NCBI GenBank assembly: GCA_030272585.1
Contig: BSYQ01000003.1
Coordinates: forward strand, 2,976,001-3,040,000
Direction: 5' to 3'
Length of the DNA: 64,000 nt
Source: Bryopsis sp. KO-2023
Taxonomy: Eukaryota > Chlorophyta > Ulvophyceae > Bryopsidales > Bryopsidaceae
How positions within the stretch are numbered: the stretch's first letter is position 1; each line of letters starts with the position of its first letter. Positions 22,774 to 33,989 of the stretch are shown here, in pieces. Made by a program: the position numbers and the translations under genes. The notes beneath the pieces were generated by a model. The model saw nothing but the letters and a program-made list of their open reading frames with translations. It was not told where the DNA came from and searched no databases.

Positions 22774-25700
22774 ATGTATGCTGCAAAATATGGAGCGGCG
22801 GATCTCAGACGAACGTTCAAGACACCGGAGGGGGCTTACAAACTGAAGAGTGAGAAGAGATACGGAAGGATGTTGTATACCATCGAAAGGCAGACCACCC
22901 GAATAACTCTGGCCCTTTTGAAGGGTGGCGAGGAGGAGGGGTGGTACGTGATCATGAACGTGGGTGAAGCTCTGCACATCTGTCTCTTCGACGCCTGCGA
23001 GCGGGTGGGTGTCTCAAGAGGAATCGAGCGACGTAATCTTTTTGACAAAGAATAAGAAAAAGGAGAATTACTTCGTTTTTCTTATTCTTTTCGGAAAGCA
23101 TGAGTTGATATGATGAAAGACAAATGGTACAACAAGGCAAGGGGAGATCAAGGTGGTGGAGGGGAGTGGAGGAGATTAATTATAAACAACAGTGGGGAAA
23201 GGGATGGGTTTTTGGGAGTGGGTGGTTGGCAGTTTGCTCTTATTCAGTCTTTCAGAGGAAACAAAAACAAGCCAGCAATAACCAGGGGTGAAACTTAGAT
23301 ACAACCGGGGCCTTTCTCGACACATTAAGTCACAAGAAAGGTTCATTAACCCTGAGAATACATATATGTCAGTTTCTTGGAAAATTATTGAAAAGAATGG
23401 AACAGCAATGGAAAAAAAGCCAGTTGACTAATATTTTTCAGTAACAAGTTGCTCACGACGGGGTTCAAATTTCATCCGCTTTTCTTGTTGTTTTCTGTAA
23501 TATAAATATTTTTATTCTGTTAACTTCTTCAGGCAGTTGTTTAGTGCCAAGATAAAATGGTTTGCTTCAGTTAAGCATTCTTTGTTTTTTGTTTTTTTTT
23601 TGGCAATAGGAAGCTGTGAGAATGGTACGTTTTCGAAGAGACACCTGGCCGGTGTGCCATTGCTTTGCCCCGGCAGAGGATGATGCCGACCTCCTGGTTG
23701 GACTCTCCAATGGAGAAGGTGCAAAACAAAACCAAAAAAATTTCCTTAAATCAAGCTGATTCATGCCATATGTTTTTTGCCTTTGCTTGGCATTGTTGGA
23801 AATCGAATGAACCAAGGAGCAGTTGGAACGTGTGTGTGTTTTTGTGTAGACAAAAACCAAATTTACTTTTTATTACTTTTTTCAGAAAATCTATTGTAGA
23901 TTCAATAAATCTGAGACAAAAGCTTTCACTTTTCTATGAATTAACGAGGAAGGGAGGCAACTGAATATAAAATGAAACTAATGGGTCCATGCCAAGGGGG
24001 TGGGGGGGGCTTTTCTTTCTTCGATAAACCTTTGCATAAATAAAAAAAGTGAAAACTGTCTGTGTCACAGACAGAGAATCACACACGAATGAACAATATG
24101 GATTGATGTTTTTTGTTTTCTTTTGTTTTGGTTCAGTTGTTTTGTTGTCGCTGAGACAACAAATTCAATTTGATCAGAGCCAGGCATCTCCATTGGCCAC
24201 TTACACGGGTTCCCATCGGCCCGAGGACGAAGTGGTTTGTACAGCGGTCACTTGGGCAGCTTCTGAAGACCCCACTCAATTCGTCGCCACGTTTTCTGAT
24301 GGCACCCTCAGAATCTTTGACAAGGTACAGTGTTATTTACAAGTTCACTCCGTTGATGGAAAAACAAATCTTTTTGCTCGATATGGAAGTTGCATTGCTA
24401 TGAGATAAAAAGAAAAAAGATTGGGGGTGGAGATTTTTTTATTTTATTTTTTTTTTGGGGGGGGGAGGGGAGCATGAATGGAATTTACAGAGATAAGGAA
24501 GGAAGCCCATTTCCTGAGAACTTTTTTTGGACGAAAAAAGAGAAGCATGATATGAATAGGGAGATGTTTTCATTTTTTGGTTACATTTCTTAAACCCAAA
24601 ATAGAATATGACCTTTTCCAGAGATTCACAACAGAGATAAAGGTCAAGGACAAATGCCTTTGAAGAGGATATTGAATCGCAGCTTTTGCTAGCTAGTTTT
24701 TTTACTCTGTGTATTTCCCTCACTGAAATGTCTTGGCAAACAGGGAAAATCCATTTCTGGAGCGGACATTAAATTCAACAGCGGCACTAGAGGAGTGGCC
24801 CCGAACGATACGATCGATTTGTGTTGCGGGTGCATTCACGATGCCTCTGTGTCGCCAGATGGAACCAAATTGGCGGTGGTGTCCAAAGATGGCTTGCTAC
24901 GAGTATTTGATTCAAACTCCAGGCAACTCTTGACAGGCTTTCAGGTCAGTGTGGGGTGCTGATTAATGAAAGATATAGCATTAATATATGTGTATATAAT
25001 GATGACAGACATAGAAACCGCTGTGGATTTGAGGATGCATAGTTTTTAATTTGGTGTTTTTCCTGCACCGTGTCGATGCCTGTGGATTGAATGCAAATAC
25101 AGGATGATGTTTCTTGCTGCCCTTCCACCCCGCTCAATACTTTTATTATTATTATACTTTTTTTTCTGGTGGTCAACTGTTGTTTTGGTGTCTCGAGGTG
25201 GTGCGTTTTTCCAGAGAGATTCTGTAGTGTTGGTTTGTGTTTGCAGAGCTACTATGGTGGCTTGCTTTGCTGTGCATGGAGCCCAGACAGCAAATACGTG
25301 GCCACTGGGGGGGAGGACGACATGGTGTCCATATTTTCCGTCAAGCAAGGATGTGTGATTGCCTTTGGAGAAGGCCACGATTCATGGATTAGTCAAGTTG
25401 CTTTCGACATCGGGTGAGGATAAGGATCCGACATGACATGTGTTTTTTAATAGAACAGCGTGTGGCTTTGTGTGGAGAGAGAGTCACTGAGATGGATCGG
25501 AAAAAACAACCAAAACCTGTGCTGGGTTTTGGAGCTCATTGGTGGTCGCCCATCAGGACAATTTTTGTTTTGAATAAAGAAATACCTGTCTTGCTAGCGT
25601 ATCACCTTCTCTAGGGTCAATCCAGATGGGTGTCGAAAAACGGAGTTTCGTCTTTTCTGAAATTTGATGCGAAGATTCGATGGAGGTTGCTGATTGTGGG

Positions 25701-27106
25701 GACTAATAATCAGTAACCCTGATATACAATACTAATCCTTTCTTGTTCTCGTTTAAAAACCTGAAGGCAAGAAAACACGGTGGAAAATGCTGGCACCACT
25801 TCGACTTTTGACGACGAAGGCCTCAGAACCAGCTTCTACCGAGTCGGTTCTATTGGCCAGGATGCGAAGGTTGCCCTTTGGGATATCGAAGTGGACGATG
25901 ATTTGGATGCCGCAGAGGTACTCACGCCGGGTGGAAGGTGAGGAACAAGGAGGTAGGAAAAAAAAAGCTCATGGTGGGAATGTCTTGTCCTTTTTTTTTT
26001 CTTTTTTTTTTCCTGTCCCCCTTTTGCTGCTCTCAAAAATTTCGAGTTTTTCAGATGGGTGTATCGCCGGGCGTTTTAGTATTTTCTCAATATAGCAACG
26101 AAACAAAACAGGGAAGTTTCTTGATTGTGTTGGAACCCTGTTAATAGTGCCGTTCTCCTTTCACACGATCCTCCCCCCACCCCAATCATGCAAAGGCAAA
26201 AAATTAATATGTTGCCCATAGTATATCACTTTTTTGTTTGGAAGGACAAACTAGAATTAGTGTGAAAATGTCTCGAATGTTGAGTGGTGATTTTGGACCC
26301 ATGCACTTGTTGTGAAACTGGAACTGGATTTTGGAATCCAGTTCCAGCAGAACTGCAACACCTTGCCAAACCATGCACCAGAAGGACAGATTGAGATTAG
26401 CCCCCAGATACCCACTGTCCACCATTTTTTTTTTAATTTCCCCCATTTTTTTTTTAATTTCCCTTTTGGGCTTGATGCATGTATGATCAAGAGAGTTTTT
26501 TTTCCCCCACAAAGGCTGCCTGGTTCAAAATTTTGCCTTCCATCACCAAGTCATGGGCACATGCTTATGTTTTAGGAGTCTATCCAGCGGGGCAGCTCCC
26601 TTGGAAATGGTGGCAGACGAATCAATTGGAGGTCCCTTTGCCAGACATAGTTTAGATTCGCAACAGGAAAACGGATCGGACGGAGCAGGTGTCATTTGCC
26701 CTGCGATACCACATCGAGACATGGACATCAAGCCTCCGATCACCATACACAAGTACGAAAGCGATATCGTGCATCTCTTGACAGCGATTTTAAGCCTCGT
26801 TTAGCAGGAAATGGCACTTTTTGTGGTGTTGCTGCCATCAGCACCTCCTTCAGGATTCATAATAGTTAATAATAATTCTATTTATTCGCGGGTAGAGATT
26901 CAAACGGTGCACACTTTTTTTTTTGACATTGGGGTTTTCTGGGCAGGATTCATCGAGATCCAGGTGCTGACATTGTATTCACAGAGGATTTCATGTTCAC
27001 ATGCGACTGCACTGGACACCTGCGCTGCTGGTGGAAACCTGGTGCCAATGCTGCCCAACCAACAAAATCGCCCTCCTCCAATACCAGTTTAGCCCCGGAT
27101 GAATGA
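22774..27106 (+). CDS. WDR20-like WD40 protein, deubiquitinase cofactor
   Basis: Eight exons join with consistent phase: 22774-23004, 23610-23718, 24137-24324, 24744-24944, 25247-25413, 25767-25937, 26576-26752 and 26947-27106, giving 467 residues. WD40 blades are visible: TFSDGTLRIFDK, SPDGTKLAVVSKDGLLRVFD, CCAWSPDSKYVATGGEDDMV, SWISQVAFD and RVGSIGQDAKVALWDIE. The N-terminal FKTPEGAYKL and the C-terminal DIVFTEDFMFTCDCTGHLRC match the start and last blade of WDR20/DMWD. In animals and fungi, WDR20 binds and activates the USP12/USP46 deubiquitinases; that role is inferred here. It is shorter than the human protein because the Ser-rich insert before the last blade is reduced. Donors at the ends of exons 1 and 6 were chosen by similarity to the family. 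Confidence 0.9.
23047..23090. repeat. 15-bp perfect inverted repeat in WDR20 intron 1
   Basis: AAAGAATAAGAAAAA at 23047-23061 is the exact reverse complement of 23076-23090, with a 14-base loop. It lies about 40 bases after the proposed donor of intron 1. Confidence 0.85.
26318..26347. repeat. 13-bp perfect hairpin in WDR20 intron 6
   Basis: CTGGAACTGGATT and AATCCAGTTCCAG flank the loop TTGG, a fully paired stem of 13 bp with mixed composition. Confidence 0.9.
26422..26463. repeat. 21-bp tandem duplication in WDR20 intron 6
   Basis: Two copies of a CCA-T10-AATTTCC unit, 21 bases apart. Confidence 0.8.
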
Positions 27107-28828
27107 GTTCTGTTTCTTTTTGGGACTTTTTGTTTGTCCTGGGGGGGGGGGGGAGAGGGGGGGAAGAAAATCAACCAAATACACATGTATGTCCCTACAG
27201 TGAAGAGAAGAAGATTTCCGTTTGGGGGGGAGATGGAGTCGATCTGCTCTGAACTGCATGACTCTGGTGTCTGCCCGAAATCGAAGTCTTTTCACAGATT
27301 TTAGCATATGTAGGCAGTACGTGTCGCTGAAGGGGCTAGAGCAATCGATACGATTGAACAGGGACGAAAATAATGGGTGGGGGTGGGTCGAATCGTGTGT
27401 GAGGGGAGTATTTGAGAGTAACTTATTCTGCCCGCCGTGGTGGTGGTGGTGGTGGTGGTGGTGGTGGTGAGGGGTTGGCAACATAGAAGTGGTTTCTTTC
27501 GCTCTCCCTTGTCGGTTTTGTAGCATCAGAGATCAGCATGGAGCATGCTCAAGTGAGTTGTAACATCAGTACGGTGCAAATGGAATGCTTGTGTTGGTCT
27601 CTGCCACTCTGTGTCCATAAGATTTTGATTTTGCTCGTTAATTGCACATCGTGGAGCAAAAATGATATTGAACCCTGGATGTTGCATGGTGATGGAATCC
27701 AGACATGCAACCAGCATGAACACAGCAAGTTCGTGTGAGAGGGACAATTCTGTTGCTAATTATATTTATTTAGGGATTTTCGTTGGCTTTTTGAACCAAA
27801 ACCAATCACAGGTTCCCTCCAAAGCAAAAAAAAAGCATACAGTAGCGAAAAAAGAAATCCTCCCTGCCAACTAAACACGATCTGGCCTCAAAACTGTTAA
27901 GAAACAAACGTCCCAAACCCAGGCTGCAATCGTCAACTCTCATCGAACACACAGTACAATATAATAATAGTACATCGCAATCTGGGGCACACTCCATTGG
28001 ATTATGTCGCTTAATTTTTTTTTTCCCTCATGCAGCCACATTCTCTGCCAAACAAAGGGTATCCATTACCCATTATGAAATTCCCAACATCTCCCCTAAA
28101 AAACAACGAACACTACGAGTGCTTTCGTCCCTCCTCACATGTCCGTCCTTGTTCCGATTTCCCTACCCCTCACTTTCCTTGAACTGCACTGCAACAAGCA
28201 CTGGATCTTGTTGTCATGTAACATAATAATTTCCCCCATTTTACTATTTTTTTTCTTTTTTTGTAAGTCAAAACTGATCGATCTTGCCATTCATTCCTCC
28301 CTTCTAAACACTATTCGAATGCAATATTCTTGAAAGCATTCCACCTGTCTTCCACCTCCTCCTTTTTCTTTCCTTTTTCTAGGATGCACCATTTTTACTT
28401 CTTTTTTTTTTAATCCCCTTTCAAAGGTGGGAAAGGGGGAGATGGGGGGAAAAGCAAGCAGAGCAGGACAGGGGAGGAGAAACACCTGTGCAGGTTTGTG
28501 TCGCCAGCACACATGTGTTTTGTGTATTTCATTCAAATGTCAGGCACAGCTCTTCACGTCATGCACAAAAAAAGTCTCTTGTTGCAAAAGGTTCTTGTTT
28601 TGTTTTTTTTAATCTCGAGCCCCTCAGTCTTTTTTTCTCGCACTTCTTTATGATTACCCCTTCCCTGTTCTGTCAACCAAATCAAAGCAGCCAATCCCCT
28701 TCGTTAAAACCTAGCCGGTCGCTGCCTCCACCCCCCCCTCTTTCCCCCCTTCTCAAAATCCTTGCCCCAAAACCAATATCTGGGAAACTCCATTTCCCCC
28801 CCCCCCCCCGACACACCCCTTCCCCTTC
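27107..28828. other. Convergent 3' flanks of WDR20 and BTB/PHR genes
   Basis: Purine-rich after WDR20 on the plus strand (to about 27240) and pyrimidine-rich before 28829, that is purine-rich for the minus-strand gene. A GGT microsatellite lies at 27437-27469. Open frames at 27222-27470 and on the opposite strand are translations of that repeat (Trp or His runs). No gene is supported. Confidence 0.5.
27437..27469. repeat. GGT trinucleotide microsatellite
   Basis: Eleven GTG/GGT units in a row. Confidence 0.9.
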
Positions 28829-30729
28829 TTAGCTTCCACCCCCGACTCGCAAATACAGCTCAGGAAACTGCCCCCGCTGTTCATTGGTACCATTCGGACT
28901 TTCCCATACATCGAACGTCACCCTGACCCCTCCCGCCACGACAGAATCCATGCAATCTTCGCAGCAATGCGATTCGGATCCCTTTATGAGGGCACTCAGC
29001 ATGTAGAACCTCCCCACCTGGAGCTTGGCAGGTTGGTCGAAAAACATTTGCACCAGCTGCCCATCAGCTTTGGTGAAGGATTGCGCGCATTCTGTGATGC
29101 TGGCGACTTCGACACTGAAATCATCTTGGGCGACTTCAAGCAGTTCCAGTTCGACGGTGAACCCACCTTCCGTCCCACACAGACCGGTGCCCAGGAGCTG
29201 ACATTCTTTATCGACGGAGAAAACGACTTCGTCTTGGCCATCCTCATACATCCAGCTGTCGTCTGTGTTCATTGCAGCAGCTCTCACCACTCGAGTCATG
29301 CCATAAGGGTACCTGGTATCCATAACATAACAGCTGTCCATCACCATCAATGTTTCAATGATGCTGGTTTGTTTCAGCAGAGTTAAATTTTGCCTGGACC
29401 TCATCACCGAAACATTTGTTCCGGACAAAGAATTCAATTCAAGAGATCTCAAATGTCCCTTGGATTTTGATTTTGATATTCTTTTTCTTCGGGAATAAAC
29501 AGCACAGGGCTGCTTCAAAAGAACTGGCCAACCTACTAACACACAGTCAAGATGGCTGCGAAACAGACCCTAATACCAACCAAAGAGTGAAACAAAAAAA
29601 AAGTGAAATTGTCCAGCATTTCATCTCATTCCATTCTTGCCAGCTTGAATAAAAATCCCTCCAGGGGGCAAACTCACCAGCGCCACAGCCAGACTATTAC
29701 TTTTACTATTCGACCTGCCTGAAATCAACAAATAAAGTCATCACCTCTCTATCTTCTCGACCAGGCCGCACAACCCGTAGTACTCTGCCTCCGCTTTCAG
29801 CTCCAAAAGAAATTTGAAATCAGCGCCCTCCAGAGGGTAGTTAAACGTCCCATCTCGAAGATAATTTAAAATGTCGTGAAAATGCCGGCCGTCTCTGTCG
29901 ATGAAGTAGCAGCCCGACTTGTCTGGTTTCAATGGATGTCGACCGCTGAACATTGCGTTGAATAGAGATGGAGCTGGGGCGTTCCGAAGGGTGGTGACGG
30001 TTGTGGCGAATTTGTATCCCCCCACGTTCAAGTGCACCTGCCAGAGCAAAAATTAAGTTGGGATTTGGCAGAAAAAGAAAAAGGGATTTGAAAGAAATAG
30101 AAATTGAGTCGTGGGGTTCCAAGAAAGAAAAAAAAAAAAAACCCAAAAATTTAGGGAAAAAATCAAGTTGTGGGGTTCTTATCTGTGACACTCTGCGATT
30201 GATTGAGAGCGCTACTGAGCGTTTGCTGATAGCGCAAACTCTGGACTCTGATGCTTCTAGCCTCTATCGGGGATAGGCAGAAAAGGGGTTTAATAACGCA
30301 TGGACAGCCCTGCCAGGTTCACCCCCATTTTGTGCTTTTTCAAAATAAATTATTTTGACGATGGAAGACCAATGCAGTCTGGCAACCCAAGAACTTTGTT
30401 CGCCCAACTCTCTCCCAACACTACACCAAGATCCCGGTAATCACATTCCCGTTACGTTTTCTTTCGAAAAAAAAACTCTGAGGGTTGTGTCAATAATTTC
30501 TTTCAGTTTTTCTCACCTGTTCTGATTCGTTCATGACTTGGTGAATTCTTTTGCTCTCTTGGTCGAATCGCACCCTTTCTTCATCCAGCATCCGTCGGGA
30601 TTTTCTAATTTCCTCGATTTCTTGTTCGGCAGCCACTTTCAATTGGGACATGCGCGCATCCAGATCGCCCATGACCACTTTCATTTTATCTATGGCCTCG
30701 TCCATAGTCGGAGGTTCCCCCTTCTCCAT
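28829..30729 (-). CDS. Coiled-coil, KCTD-type BTB and PHR domain fusion
   Basis: Four exons join in phase: 30729-30517, 30037-29745, 29714-29678 and 29509-28829, for 407 residues. Residues 1-71 form a coiled coil (AAEQEIEEIRKSRRMLDEER). Residues 72-168 are a T1/KCTD-type BTB domain: VHLNVGGYKFATT, LFNAMFSGRH, YFIDRDGRHFHDILNYLRDG, AEAEYYGL. Residues about 250-405 match a PHR domain: FSVDKECQLLGTGLCGTEGG, FFDQPAKLQVGRFYMLSALI, GQFPELYL. KCTD proteins usually serve as CUL3 adaptors or oligomerisation modules, and PHR domains occur in BTBD1/2 and PAM/Highwire ubiquitin ligases, so substrate-adaptor work is a fair inference. The 13-codon exon 3 and the acceptor of exon 4 are the least certain parts. 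Downstream sequence is purine-rich on the sense strand. Confidence 0.82.
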
Positions 30730-30852
30730 CGTCTCAATACACCCTCTCTCTCTGTGTGTTGAATCTCTCTTTTTCACTCAGAATTTCGTTTTTTTTTAAG
30801 TAAAGTGCCTTCTTTTCTTTTGGAGGGGGTTATGGAACAGAAAGGAGCTTTT

Positions 30853-31383
30853 TCAGCAAGTCTTGGGGAAAGCCTTCGCCTGCAGTTCCAAAAAAAGAAC
30901 GTCCTTGTCAGCATATCTTGAACACTGGGGTTGGAATATTTCACGTCGACCTCGCACTCCCCTGCACGAAAGACTGAAGGAGAGCGGCCAAAAGCATGGA
31001 TCAGGCACTTTGTGAATAGGGTTTTTCTGCAGGATTGCAATTGGTGTCGCCTGAGTTCCGGAAAAAAGAAAACACTCCGAAGAAAACTTGTTGCAAAACT
31101 GACGTAACGTCGCGAGGCTGTTTTCGTTTGGGAATATGCCAGAAACCAACAAAATGAATGCGGGTTGGACCTGTGTTTTCCGCGCCACTATCCGAAAAAT
31201 TGTCTCAAAACGTGATGCGAGCCCTGCTAAAATTTCAGAATTCGATGATCCCTGCACTCCAACACACAAAGCGTTGCGACAGACCGGTTCGACTTGGGCC
31301 TCTTGCCCGAGACTAGTTGTCAGCCTACCCCTTTCGGGTGTCAGTTCAGGAGCGAAGCGACGGCGAGTTGTTTTCCGATCCAA
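30853..31383 (-). CDS. Candidate coding fragment, weak FIST-like look
   Basis: An open frame of 176 codons with no ATG at all, so if real it is the 3' exon of a spliced gene whose start lies upstream (31384-31735). The segment ILAGLASRFETIFRIVARKT and then PAFILLVSGIFPNENSLATL, ECFLFSGTQATPIAI has the alternating helix/strand look of FIST sensory domains, but no diagnostic residue is present. The frame ends LQAKAFPKTC. It may also be chance; no function should be attached. Confidence 0.25.
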   Translation of the reverse strand: MDRKTTRRRFAPELTPERGRLTTSLGQEAQVEPVCRNALCVGVQGSSNSEILAGLASRFETIFRIVARKTQVQPAFILLVSGIFPNENSLATLRQFCNKFSSECFLFSGTQATPIAILQKNPIHKVPDPCFWPLSFSLSCRGVRGRREIFQPQCSRYADKDVLFLELQAKAFPKTC

Positions 31384-31692
31384 GATGCACTGCCTTGCGC
31401 AGTTTTTTTTTTTTCGAGCCAGATACCCGGTCGCAAACGGGGGTTTCCTCGGTTTAGGTGTGTCGCACGGGGCAACTCTTAAAGGAACTCTTTTGGGGTC
31501 GTCTGGGTTTCGGGGTGAAGGTCAAACCTCGTCGAGGAATGGAGACGGACTCGTTATAATGAGCAGCACACGTTTTCTCGATGTAAGACTCGTGAAAAAA
31601 AACGTCGACAGAAATTTTCTCGTGACTTGAGGCAACAACCGTCTTCCAATTTGTGTTTCGATGGTAATAATGACGTCTCTGCCGCCACATCT

Positions 31693-31835
31693 CGTTAAAA
31701 GTCGCCAACCCCCCCCCATGTCGCACATAGGAACCGTCCCTGGCGACTTTTAACGGCTTCTCCTCCCACCCACCGCCTCCATCACGTCACTGCGTACGTT
31801 CGGCTGTATGGTGCATGTACCCGTTAAAAGTCGCC
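31693..31835. promoter_or_regulatory. Three copies of a CGTTAAAAGTCGCC motif
   Basis: The 15-base CGTTAAAAGTCGCCA at 31693-31707 is repeated as its exact reverse complement at 31741-31755 (33-base spacer), and a third 14-base copy lies at 31822-31835. All are within 310 bases upstream of the ATG at 31996. Repetition in both orientations suggests a transcription-factor site. Confidence 0.55.
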
Positions 31836-31995
31836 TTCGGTAGTGTTGCAACGGCTACTGGGCAAACACCAAACAGCCGATCGGAGCGTTTTTTTTCTTA
31901 TTTTGTATTGAGATTGAATTCCTTCACGCAGCGACTCCTCACTCAGACGCCACAGGACTTTCCGTTTTTTCGAAAGTGAATTGCGAATTTGCTGC

Positions 31996-33989
31996 ATGGA
32001 TCTCAACGGTGACGATAACTCCGCAGCGCCGGGCAGGGATCCGGCCGTGATGCAAGTTCTAGCGAAATTCCTGGCGACGAACAAGCGTCTGTGCAAGGCC
32101 TCCGAGACTCAGCATGGTTTACTCCGCAAGCTGGAGCAGTTGCGGAGGGGGCAGCATGGTGGCGAACAACGAATCGGGGGGGATCTGAGGGGTGTGCATG
32201 AAAATGGCCATGAATCGAAGTCGCAGGTCGAAGACGTGGGTTGCGAGCAGTGGCAAACGGAGTCGGAGGCGATCGTTGTGGAAAGCTTGCGGCTGCAAAA
32301 AGAAGTCGACTGCTTGACAGATCAGAAAGAGGAGCTGACGGATGAATTCGACGAAGTGTGCAAGCGTGTCGACCCGCACGTTTTCGAAAACGATACGCTG
32401 TGGGATCGGCTGCAAACCGAGCAGAAGATACTGGAGTTTTGGGCACCGAAAGTATCGAGCGAGGTCGAAGAATTAATGCGGAAGCTGGAGGAGTGCGGCT
32501 GTGTGGAGGTGGAGAATCTAAGGTGGGAGGCGACTCAATCTCAATCCATTTCCCAATCCGAATCTACAGAGGGCTCCGAAGAGGTCTCGATGGTGGCGAG
32601 TTCGGTTCGAAAATTGAGCGGGTCGGAATTAAGCGAAGAATTCGACACCATTCTGGACTGTTTGAGAGGAAATCGATCAGAGATGGATGATTTGAAGGGC
32701 GAAAACGAAGAAGAGCCGGAGGTAAAGAAGAGTTTTGTGCTTTCAGTGTTTTGTAAGGATAGGAGGAGTGTTTGTTTTGGTTAATGTGGAGCTTGCATTC
32801 CTTGGGAAGTGAAACTATGTGTGCATTTGGCACAAATCCTTGCTGTATTGGACAAGGGAATCTATTGCCTTTTCACAAGTAGCAAATAGTTGGTTGAGTT
32901 TTGTATTTGTCTGTCATAGAGATGTCCATTGCTCTTGAATTCGTAAACTGTTGCTGTTGGAGATATAGGACGTTAAGTATTGCAGCTTGCCTCACCAATT
33001 CAAAGGAGATCTTGTTGATAAGTGGATGGATATGCATATGGTTTTTTTTTCAGGAGAGATTCACTAAAGATGAAGACCTGGCTCCGAACCAAGTAGAATA
33101 TTTGTGGGGAGAGCAGCAGATTAATGATATGGAACGTCATGAAAGCGCTGAGAAAAGGCTGGACGAAGAGTGCCTATTCTCGGTCGGGACGCCGAAAGGG
33201 AGCTTCAGTCCGAAGGGGGGCATATTCTTTTGCAACAGGCTGCCTGAATTGTTTGCTCCTGAAAAGGAGCATGGTATCACGAACAGCAAGAGTTTGGAGT
33301 TGAAGCCAGCGGTGGATGGTGGAGGTGACTGTGAAAGCAGTCCGAAAAAAGAGTGCGGAGAACAAGGCAAAGAAGAGGACTGGAGGGCTGATGCTTCTGC
33401 TGAGAAAGATGGTCTGGTTGCAGAAGTTAAATTCTTGAAGCAAGCCAAGTCTGAGCTGGAGGAAAAGCTGCAAGAAATGGCTGCCCTGGTGAGTGACGTT
33501 CGGAAAAGCATGGAGGTGGCCGTCAAAGCCAAAACGGAAATGGAGGCACGTATGACTGACATGGAAGCGCAAATGAAAGCCGAGGAGGAAAACCTTTTGG
33601 CTCTGAAACAGAATCTTCAGGGGGTGTCGGCTGCGAAGCGCTCCCTGCATTCGAAAGTGATCTACACAGAATTTGAAAATAAAAGGCTGAGGGAAGAACT
33701 GGCCGAGAAAGAGAGAGAAAAATCTTGTGAAAATAACAGCGAACGAAGTTTGGATTGGGTTTGCAATAGCCCGTCCCAGGAAATGGATGGTCAGGTTAGG
33801 ATGGCAGAGCCGGAAGCTGCAGCGCCAGCCCACATCACTCAGAGGGAAATCGAATGCATGGCGAATGTGGAGGATCAAGAAAAGAGTGGAGTGCTGAAGT
33901 GGGCTGTGCGGTTGGGAGGGTCGGTGTGCGGGTCGATAATTGCTGGCAGGCTTCTCAACGGCTTCCTCGGGATGGGCTCCAAGAATTGA
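31996..33989 (+). CDS. Long coiled-coil protein with a hydrophobic C-terminus
   Basis: Two exons, 31996-32721 and 33054-33989, phase 0 (CCGGAG/GTAAAG; TTTTTCAG/GAG), give 553 residues. The start is the ATG in MDLNGDDNSAAPGRD; the frame before it begins only with TTG. Helical segments are predicted at about residues 20-175 and 380-480 (LKQAKSELEEKLQEMAALV, TEMEARMTDMEAQMKAEEEN), with acidic spacers. The end, GSVCGSIIAGRLLNGFLG, is Gly-rich and moderately hydrophobic and could anchor the protein to a membrane. It looks like a tether or scaffold of the golgin type; no family assignment is made. Downstream sequence is A/G-rich. Confidence 0.7.

Larger units (their letters stand above)
30730..31995. 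other. Region between BTB/PHR and coiled-coil genes
   Basis: Holds a minus-strand coding-like fragment (30853-31383) and a promoter-proximal set of three related 14-15-bp motifs (31693-31835). A plus-strand open frame at 31136-31630 overlaps the fragment on the other strand and has no support. Confidence 0.4.

Noticed and set aside
27089-27526. Poly-His and poly-Trp frames
   Set aside because: Both are translations of the GGT microsatellite.
31136-31630. 164-codon plus-strand frame
   Set aside because: Overlaps the better minus-strand fragment and a promoter motif cluster; composition is that of a shadow.
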